Assembly (NCBI GenBank): GCA_938041695.1
Contig: CALISI010000043.1
Location: 1-19,091 of the forward strand
Length of the DNA stretch: 19,091 nt
Reading direction: 5' to 3'
DNA from: an uncultured Actinomyces sp.
Lineage (GTDB): Bacteria; Actinomycetota; Actinomycetes; Actinomycetales; Actinomycetaceae
Part shown: positions 12,648 through 19,091 of the stretch, piece by piece
Layout of the letters: each line of letters starts with the position of its first letter
How positions within the stretch are numbered: the first letter of the stretch is position 1
Translations under genes and position numbers: made by a program
The notes under the pieces: model-generated
What the model saw: the letters and a program-made list of their open reading frames with translations, nothing else
What the model was told of the DNA's origin: nothing
Database searches by the model: none

Positions 12648-15182
12648 ATGTCTGCAACAAACTCCCTCCTGAGCGCCAACCTGCGCTCCCACGGCCGCCG
12701 CTACATTTCCACAGGCCTGGCCGTCGCTATCTCCACGGCCTTCATCGTCATCACCCTCATCGTCATGACGGCGATGACCTCGGGCCTGACCTCCAGCGTC
12801 TACAGCCAGTACCGAGGCGGTACGATCGTCGTCTCCCAGGACAAGGACGCGTCCGAGGGCGCCATCGAGGGCGCCGAAAGAACCCTGAGCGCAACCAGCG
12901 GTGTCACCGCCATCAAGCACATGGCCCAGTGGCCCGCCGACGCCCAGACCGACGCGACGCGCGGCCGACTCTACGTCTCGCCGCTGGCCCCCAAGCCCTT
13001 CGCCGGCCTCGACCTGAGCTCAGGAACCGCCCCGACCGCGGACGACCAGATCACCATCCCCGAGCACACGGCCTCGACCCTCTCCCTGAAGGTCGGCGAC
13101 ACTGTCCGCGTGCGCGCCGGATTCGGCGAGGGCGGCTACCGCACCCTCAGCATCGTGGGCACCACACGCTCGAACACCATCAGCATGGGTGTGCCCGCCA
13201 GCTACGTGACCGACGGAGGATTCTCCGCGATCTTCGGCACCAGCGCGTCCGGGCAGTTCATCGTCGCGACTTCCGGAGCGGATACGGACAGCAACGCAAA
13301 CCCTCCCAGCGCCACCCAGGACGAATGGGTGGCGAGAGCAAACTCCGCGCTCAGCGGCATCTCGGGCGTGACCGTTACCAGCGCGCACAAGGCAATCCAG
13401 GACGACCTCGAGCAGGCGCGCCTGGGAGCGTCCATGACGATGGGAATCATGCTGATCTTCCCGGCGATCGCGGCGCTCGTGGCCTCTATCGTCGTCTCCT
13501 CGACATTCCGCGTCGTTCTCACGCAGCGCACCCGCGAACTGGCGCTGCTGCGCACGCTGGGAGCAACCAGGCGACAGGTCCGCTCGCTCGTGACTCGCGA
13601 GGCCCTCGCGATCGGAGCGATCTCGTCCGCGATTGGCGTCGCGCTCGGCTGGCTGATTGGCGCGCTCGCGGAGGCGGGCACCGGCCTGGCCTCTAGCGTC
13701 GGCGCGGCGCTGGCGGGCGCCTCCCTCTGGCAGCTGGGCCTCACGTGGCTGGGTGCCACCCTGTTCACGACCCTGGTCGGTATCTTCCCCGCCCGCGCGG
13801 CCTCCCGCGTCGCGCCCGTCGCCGCCCTCGCCCCCGTGAACGAGGCCGGGGCCGCCGCCCGTAAGAAGCACACCGTCCGCTTCATCATCGGCGCGCTCAT
13901 CGCGGTGGCCGGGTGCGGAGCTGTGGCCCTCGCGTGGCGCTCGGATAGCGGCGGCACGAAATTCCTCGGGGCTTTCGGCGGGTCACTCCTGGCCCTCCTT
14001 GGCGCGCTGCTCGTCGCCTCCGTGCTACTGCCCGCCCTCACCCGCGCGTTCGGCGCAGCCTTCCCTGGCACCCTGTCCGCCATGGCCCGCGAGAACACAA
14101 TGCGCAACCCCGGCCGCACCTCCGCGACCGGCACCGCGATCATCATCGGCGTGACCCTCGTCGTCACCATCATCGTCGGCGCCGCATCCGTGCGCACCAC
14201 GCTGACCAACGCCGTGAACGACGCCCGCCCCTTCGACCTCATGGCCACCTCCACCACCGGGGCGATCACCGACGACCAGCAGGCCGCCATCGCGGCCACC
14301 GACGGCGTCGCCGCCACCGTCGCCCAGTACGCCGCCCCCGGCACCCTGACGACCACCTCGGGCGCGCCCGCCTACGCTCCCGGTGAGGGAAGCGGGTCGG
14401 AGGACGAGGCCCAGGCCTCGTCGGTCATGATCACCGGAGAACCCGACTACACGGGAGTCACCCACTCGACCGTCACCCAGCTGGGCGATAACCAGGTGCG
14501 CGTCGGCGACGAGGCCCTGGCCGGGCAGACGCTGCGCCTGTGCGCCGACACGTGCGTGGACCTGAGCGCCACCTACGACAAGAACGGTAGCGTCGGCGAG
14601 GCTCAGGTCTCCGAGAAGACCCTTCGGTCCATCGCGACGTCACTTGAACGTCAGGCGATCATCATCAAGATGGCCGACGGGGCCGACGCCGAGACCGTCC
14701 AGGCCGCGCTGCTCAAGGACTCGCACCTGAGCGTCAACGGATCCGCTCTGGAGCGCCAGATGTACACGAAGATCATCGACCAGCTGATGCTCGTCCTCGT
14801 CGGACTGCTCGGCGTGTCCGTCCTGGTGTCCCTGGTGGGCGTGGCCAACACGCTGTCCCTGTCGGTCGCCGAACGCACCCGCGAGAACGGCCTGCTGCGG
14901 GCCCTCGGCCTGACGCGACGCCAGATGAAGAGCCTCCTCGCCCTCGAGGCGCTGTTCCTGTCAATGACAGGTGCGCTGATCGGCGTCGGCATGGGCGTCG
15001 CCTTCGGATGGGTCGGCGTCATGAGCCTGCCCATCGAGGGGGCTACCCCGGTGCTGAGCGTGCCGTGGCTGCAGTTGGTCGGCGTGTGCGTCGTCGCCAT
15101 CGTGTCCGCGCTCATCGCGTCCTGGCTGCCCGGCCGCCGCGCCGCCAAGGTCAGCCCGTCGGAGGCGCTGGCCACGGAGTGA
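12648..15182 (+). CDS. ABC transporter permease with two FtsX domains
   Basis: Seen: 844 residues. Helix 1 (about 20-43) is followed by an extracytoplasmic domain to about 260, three helices (264-288, 316-340, 360-385), two central helices (about 408-465), then a second half with helix 494-515, another extracytoplasmic domain to about 705 and three last helices (708-733, 762-786, 803-828). Both halves contain the FtsX signature before the second helix of the trio (TRELALLRTLGATRRQV and TRENGLLRALGLTRRQM). The protein ends PGRRAAKVSPSEALATE, the usual tail of this family. Known: it is the internally duplicated form of MacB-like permease, acting as one polypeptide with the upstream ATPase. The substrate is unknown. 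ATG 12648, with AAGG at 12635-12638, is chosen because the sequence upstream in the same frame overlaps the ATPase gene. Confidence 0.93.
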   Translation: MSATNSLLSANLRSHGRRYISTGLAVAISTAFIVITLIVMTAMTSGLTSSVYSQYRGGTIVVSQDKDASEGAIEGAERTLSATSGVTAIKHMAQWPADAQTDATRGRLYVSPLAPKPFAGLDLSSGTAPTADDQITIPEHTASTLSLKVGDTVRVRAGFGEGGYRTLSIVGTTRSNTISMGVPASYVTDGGFSAIFGTSASGQFIVATSGADTDSNANPPSATQDEWVARANSALSGISGVTVTSAHKAIQDDLEQARLGASMTMGIMLIFPAIAALVASIVVSSTFRVVLTQRTRELALLRTLGATRRQVRSLVTREALAIGAISSAIGVALGWLIGALAEAGTGLASSVGAALAGASLWQLGLTWLGATLFTTLVGIFPARAASRVAPVAALAPVNEAGAAARKKHTVRFIIGALIAVAGCGAVALAWRSDSGGTKFLGAFGGSLLALLGALLVASVLLPALTRAFGAAFPGTLSAMARENTMRNPGRTSATGTAIIIGVTLVVTIIVGAASVRTTLTNAVNDARPFDLMATSTTGAITDDQQAAIAATDGVAATVAQYAAPGTLTTTSGAPAYAPGEGSGSEDEAQASSVMITGEPDYTGVTHSTVTQLGDNQVRVGDEALAGQTLRLCADTCVDLSATYDKNGSVGEAQVSEKTLRSIATSLERQAIIIKMADGADAETVQAALLKDSHLSVNGSALERQMYTKIIDQLMLVLVGLLGVSVLVSLVGVANTLSLSVAERTRENGLLRALGLTRRQMKSLLALEALFLSMTGALIGVGMGVAFGWVGVMSLPIEGATPVLSVPWLQLVGVCVVAIVSALIASWLPGRRAAKVSPSEALATE

Positions 15183-15209
15183 TCGCCACTGGTCGAAAGA
15201 CAGGATGTT

Positions 15210-15255
15210 AATGGGCGGGGTGCCGTGGGTTTATCCCCACGGCACCCCGCCCATT
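15210..15255 (+). terminator. Perfect 20-bp hairpin after the permease
   Basis: Arms 15210-15229 and 15236-15255 are exact inverse complements around a TTTATC loop, 27 nt after the stop. There is no T-run on the plus strand. It probably ends the exporter transcript. Confidence 0.75.
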
Positions 15256-15276
15256 GGCGTGTGGTGCTGTGTGGGA

Positions 15277-15627
15277 TTGAAACCGTTATCGCCTTTGCGG
15301 GTGAGAAATGGGTGTTTTTGGTGCAGTTTTCGGGCGCAGAGGTGATGGCGGTTTCAGTGGTCCCTTGTTGGGGGTGAGCGGTGGTGTTGTTGGTTTCAAT
15401 GTCGCCGTGTTTCTGCGTGCTGTGCGCGAAATTTGTCGCCCTGGTCGGCCTGGTGTGGGTGCGAGCGCGAAAAAGTTCGCCCAGCGGCGGTGTTTCGTCG
15501 TGTAGGCGCGAAAAAGTTCGCCCAGCGCACTCAAAACATCCCAAATTCGGCGTTTTTGCGCCGTGCTGGGCGAGTTTTGTCGCGGAAATGTCGCCGGAGG
15601 GGCCGTGTTGGGCGAGTTTTGTCGCGC
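15277..15627 (+). repeat. Composite intergenic repeat element, copy 2
   Basis: The element opens with TTGAAACC and TATCGCCTTTG, then GGTTTCAATGTCGCC (about 15388-15402). Three direct words of the type GCGCGAAAAAGTTCGCCCAGC follow (about 15423-15443, 15465-15485 and 15506-15526), then two inverted ones (about 15565-15584 and 15607-15626). Block order matches copy 1 at 3422-3656 with one extra direct and one extra inverted unit. The rest of 15256-15733 holds no gene that I can support. Confidence 0.8.
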
Positions 15628-15733
15628 CGTGGGCCTGGCGGCCGGACCCATCTACAGGCATTCTCGACCCTTCAATGCGCTGCTGAAGCCCGCACCACGG
15701 CAAGGACCCGGAGTCAGCACGAGGAAAGGCCGA

Positions 15734-17479
15734 TCAGCACTCCACGACGTTGACGGCCAGGCCGCCCTCGGACGTCTCCTTGTACTTCGAGAGCATGTCG
15801 TTGCCGGTCTGGCGCATCGTCTCGATGACCACGTCCAGGCTCACCGTGTGGCGGCCGTCGCCCCACAGGGCCATGCGTGCCGCGTTGATCGCCTTGACGG
15901 CCGCGATCGCGTTGCGCTCGATGCACGGCACCTGCACGAGGCCCGCCACCGGGTCGCACGTGAGCCCCAGCGAGTGCTCCATCGCGATCTCCGCCGCGTT
16001 CTCCACCTGCTGCGGGCTACCACCGAGGGCCTGCGCTAGGCCGGCGGCCGCCATCGCCGAGGCCGACCCGACCTCGCCCTGGCAGCCGACCTCCGCGCCC
16101 GCGATGGACGCGTTCGTCTTAATGAGAGCACCGATCGCCGTCGCGGTCAGTAGGAAGTCGTGTACGAGGGCGCGTCGGCGGGCCGCGCAGGCCTCGGGCG
16201 ACGCGGGATCGTCGGTGATGTCCTCCGAGGAATTGTCCGTCGTCATGCGGATGTGCGCCAGCGGGGTGACCGCACCGTCCCCCGTCGCAGGGCCCGCCGC
16301 AACGCCGGGCGTCGAACCCGTCTCCGGGCAGTGCGTCACCAGGTAGCCCAGGACTGCGGGGATGACGCCGGCCGCACCGTTCGTCGGCGCCGTCACGACG
16401 CGGTGGCCCGCTGCGTTCTCCTCGTTCACGGCCAGGGCAAAGAGGTTCACCCAGTCCATCGCACGCATCGGGTCGGCCACGGTCGACACCCAGGCGCGCG
16501 CACCGGGGGAGCGCACACCGTCCGCGGGAGATGCGCCCGAGGGGGCCCCGGCCTCGTCCGACGAAGAAGAGGGGAAGCCCGTCAGGCGCTCCGCGAGCTG
16601 GCCGGCGAGCGCACGGGCGCGGCGCGGAATATCCAAGCCACCCGGCAGGATGCCCGCCGCCGATGTGCCCGCGTCTACGCATTCGAACATCGTGTCGGCG
16701 ATGCGATCCAGGTAGGCGTTGACGGTCTCGCGGGGACGCACCGCCTCCTCGTTCATGCGCACGAGCTCCGCGATGCTGAGGCCGGACACGTCACACGCGG
16801 CGAGCAACTGTGCGCCCGACGCAAAGGGGTGCGGCGCGGGAACGTCGATGCCCACGCCCGTCTGGCTCGTCGCGAGCGAGGAAACCTCCGGGTTGCATGG
16901 GTCGTCATTCGTCTGAATCATGACGAAGCCGCCGCCCACCGAATAATAGGTGCGCTCCAGGATGACGGCGCCGTCCTCGTCGGAGGCCGTGATCGTCAGC
17001 GCGTTCACGTGATAGGGCAGGATCGTGCGCGCCGCGAAACGCACGTCCTCGGCGATGTTGAGGGGCACCTGCGTGCCGCTGGGCAGCGTCAGCGTCCCCG
17101 ACGAGGCCAGGGTCGGCAGGATGGACTCCACCGTCTCGATGTCCACCGTCTCCGGGTCGTAGCCCGCCAGGCCGAGGAGGACCGCGCGGTCCGTTGAGTG
17201 GCCGCGGCCCGTTGCGCCCAGCGACCCGAACAGGTCAATCGTGATGTGCGACGGCGGCTTCAGCGTCGTCAGCTCCGTCGTGAACGCCAGGCCCGCGCGC
17301 ATCGGACCCACCGTGTGCGACGAGGACGGCCCGATACCAATACGGAACATGTCGAAGACCGACAGCGGGTGCGGCGCATCGTGCGCGGCTACCTCGCCCG
17401 AGACGATAGCTGCGGGCGTGGGGCGCGACGGGTCGTACGTCGTCACAGATGCGCCGAGGGTGACGGGGCGAAGATCCAT
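15734..17479 (-). CDS. sdaA: L-serine ammonia-lyase (L-serine dehydratase), single-chain iron-sulfur type
   Basis: Seen: 581 residues. LSVFDMFRIGIGPSSSHTVGPMRAG opens the beta domain. The alpha domain carries Cys466 (VGCQGEVGSA), Cys508 (TCDPV) and Cys519 (VPCIERNAI). Known: in the Legionella enzyme three cluster cysteines are spaced 42 and 11 residues apart, exactly as here, and a C-terminal cysteine enters the active site; this protein also ends in Cys. It deaminates L-serine to pyruvate and ammonia with a [4Fe-4S] cluster in the cytoplasm. The protein is longer than usual because of a 45-residue N-terminal lead and a Ser/Pro/Gly-rich insertion (about residues 305-330) between the domains. 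ATG 17479 is chosen; CACAAT lies 7 nt upstream on the minus strand, possibly leaderless. It is divergent from the surface-protein gene. Confidence 0.95.
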   Translation of the reverse strand: MDLRPVTLGASVTTYDPSRPTPAAIVSGEVAAHDAPHPLSVFDMFRIGIGPSSSHTVGPMRAGLAFTTELTTLKPPSHITIDLFGSLGATGRGHSTDRAVLLGLAGYDPETVDIETVESILPTLASSGTLTLPSGTQVPLNIAEDVRFAARTILPYHVNALTITASDEDGAVILERTYYSVGGGFVMIQTNDDPCNPEVSSLATSQTGVGIDVPAPHPFASGAQLLAACDVSGLSIAELVRMNEEAVRPRETVNAYLDRIADTMFECVDAGTSAAGILPGGLDIPRRARALAGQLAERLTGFPSSSSDEAGAPSGASPADGVRSPGARAWVSTVADPMRAMDWVNLFALAVNEENAAGHRVVTAPTNGAAGVIPAVLGYLVTHCPETGSTPGVAAGPATGDGAVTPLAHIRMTTDNSSEDITDDPASPEACAARRRALVHDFLLTATAIGALIKTNASIAGAEVGCQGEVGSASAMAAAGLAQALGGSPQQVENAAEIAMEHSLGLTCDPVAGLVQVPCIERNAIAAVKAINAARMALWGDGRHTVSLDVVIETMRQTGNDMLSKYKETSEGGLAVNVVEC

Positions 17480-17562
17480 GGGGACTATTGTGCAGCAGTC
17501 GGCTGGGGCGCTGCCTGTTGTGGTGGCGTGTCTTGGTGTGGCTGCTCTGTGCGCCCGTGGTA

Positions 17563-17605
17563 GGCGGCCCGCCCGCTCGAAAAGCCACACGCGAGCTGCG
17601 CTCGG
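17563..17605 (+). repeat. 43-bp intergenic repeat, copy 2
   Basis: GGCGGCCCGCCCGCTCG, an 11-nt gap, then GCGAGCTGCGCTCGG. It matches 3328-3370 in blocks and spacing, but here lies inside the 5' end of the surface-protein frame. Confidence 0.75.
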
Positions 17606-18496
17606 AGTGGCTGATCTCGAGGCACGCCCTGGCCGTCGTGGTCATCGCCACCGGTACGCTGGTCGTCTTCCAGGTCGCCGCTCCCGAGGCAGCCCAGGAA
17701 CCCGCCGCCACCGGCATCGACGTTGGTAATGTCTATGCGTCCATGGGCCAGGGGCATACCCGTGAGAACCCGACCGGCGCAAACCTGAACGACGCCATCC
17801 GCTACGGCATCGTCAGAGGCATGAGTGAGAATCGCGTGAAAACGGGACAGAGCCCGATGACGACGTGGCAGGGGGGCGAGTACGCGAAGAATAATGACGC
17901 GTGGACCTACATCGCCCGCGGTGCGCCGTGGAAGTGGGATGGCCAAAAGAAAAATACGGGTCCCGGCGACTCTGAAGCCAGTAAGAAGTGGATGCAGTCG
18001 CACTACGACCATTGGTCTGGGGATGCCAACAAGATCTGGGTGAACGGCCAGAGCGCCATCGGCTTCAAGCCCAACAACCCGGGCACCGTCCAGCCGGGCG
18101 AGACCTTCCTGCTAGGCGCGATCCGCCACAACAACGTGCCGATTCAGCAGGCGGCTGCTCCCGGTGGCCTCGGTCAGCCCTACCTGGTCTCGAGCCTGAA
18201 CCTTCAGTTCACCGATCTGATTCCCGGTGACCTGGGTAAGGCTTTCCCCTTCATCAACCACGAAACCTTCAACACCCTGTCCTCGACGATCATCTACCGC
18301 AAGGGTGGTGCCTACATCAAGCACCCCGGTATTGCTAGGACGGGCACCTGCCGCACTGACATCGGCATCAACGGTAAGTCTTCGACAGAACCTGCAATCC
18401 CCGAGTCTGGCGTTCAGTACCTGCGCAACGCTGTCATGGACCGGGGGATCTACTACGGTACCCCGAAGTGGATCACCGCAAATGGTGAACGGCAGT

Positions 18497-18528
18497 TCAT
18501 CGGCACGGCCTATCATCGGCACGGCCTA
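18497..18528 (+). repeat. Exact 16-bp tandem duplication
   Basis: TCATCGGCACGGCCTA occurs twice without a gap (18497-18512, 18513-18528). Removing one copy joins the two reading frames of the surface protein exactly. Confidence 0.92.
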
Positions 18529-19091
18529 CGAGCCCGAGCTGGCTAACTCGGCCGACCCCTCGCAGGGTTACGTCAACAAGCCCGAGTCTCGCTCCGGACG
18601 CTACTACTGTGTCAAGTACGTCGGCGAGGGCAACGGCGACTACGACCTGTACGGCCAGTACTACAACAAGGGGGCGGAGCAGCCGTACAGCCACGTCACC
18701 GCTAAGAGGGTGACTCCCACCGAGTGGCCCGGCGCGAAGGGCAACGTCAACGAGAACCCCTACGTCTGGGAATCGGTGAAGCTGCAGAAGACGACCTGTG
18801 ATCGCACCTTCACGAAGAACGGTCGCACCTACCGTCTGCAGCTGTGGGGCTTTACCCCTGCGACGAACGCAACGAACTTCCTGACCCCGGATAACTTCAA
18901 CTCCATCCCGACGGCCAACTGCCCGGCGACGCCTCCGGCGGACGCCAAGCGCACCGACACCTCTGTGACTCAGGAGCTCTCGGTCAACTACGGCTGCCTC
19001 TACGGTGTCATCACCGAGGAGTGTTCCGTGCGCATTGCGAAGGCTGCCCCACGGTCATCAATAGGCGCATCAGCCCCACCAGTCACGGTGG

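Larger units (their letters stand above)
17488..19091 (+). pseudogene. Secreted surface protein, frame-shifted by a 16-bp duplication and cut by the right edge
   Basis: Seen: an open frame from 17488 to TAA at 18544-18546. After a hydrophobic stretch (SRHALAVVVIATGTLVVFQVAAPEAAQEP), probably a signal peptide or anchor, comes an aromatic, Asn/Gly-rich secreted-type sequence with GETFLLGAIRHNNVPIQ, resembling domains of actinobacterial cell-wall adhesins. At 18497-18528 an exact 16-bp tandem duplication moves the frame by one. Beyond it the +1 frame continues the same protein (IGTAYEPELANSADPSQGYV...) without a stop to 19091. The start is unclear: 17563-17605 is the second copy of a 43-bp intergenic repeat, and no good start codon with a ribosome site is seen. 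It may be a decaying gene, a phase-variable gene, or a sequencing error. Cell-wall anchoring cannot be checked because the C terminus is outside. The domain assignment is weak. Confidence 0.65.

Overview
The window is a GC-rich bacterial chromosome segment. Codon use, gene families (class Ib nrdHIE, a COG3044-type ATPase, GtrA, a MacB/FtsX-type exporter) and several start codons placed 6-7 nt after a TANNNT-type -10 box suggest an actinobacterium of the Actinomyces/Schaalia kind. That assignment is inference; no search was run.

Layout, left to right. 1-1603 (-) is the N-terminal part of an oligopeptidase B-like S9 peptidase whose catalytic domain lies outside the window. Divergent from it are a GtrA-family membrane protein (1677-2270) and a patatin-like hydrolase (2299-3231). 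A 1.1 kb gene-free stretch (3232-4371) follows. It holds an intergenic repeat element, ten NrdR-box-like 16-mers and four DnaA-box-like 9-mers. nrdH (4372-4620) has its own terminator; overlapping nrdI and nrdE (5013-7555) end at a strong GAAA-loop terminator. No nrdF is present in the window.

Three consecutive paralogous small membrane proteins follow (7748-9675). Each has a Tyr/Gly/Gln/Pro-rich repeat region and then two hydrophobic segments. Next come a leaderless COG3044-like ATPase (9777-11525), an ABC exporter pair (11851-15182) with a dyad-rich upstream region, and a second copy of the intergenic repeat element (15277-15627). A single-chain iron-sulfur L-serine dehydratase lies on the minus strand (15734-17479). 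A secreted surface protein gene then runs off the right end; an exact 16-bp tandem duplication shifts its reading frame.

How parts work together: NrdH, NrdI and NrdE supply the electron donor, the flavodoxin partner and the catalytic subunit of class Ib ribonucleotide reductase. Their upstream region looks unusually elaborate and could link dNTP supply to both NrdR and DnaA. The most unexpected signals are the NrdR-like box array with about 24-bp spacing, the three-paralog YGQ cassette, two families of dispersed intergenic repeats, and a 14-bp word (GCCCCGGCCTCGTC) found exactly four times, each time in a variable linker of an unrelated protein.
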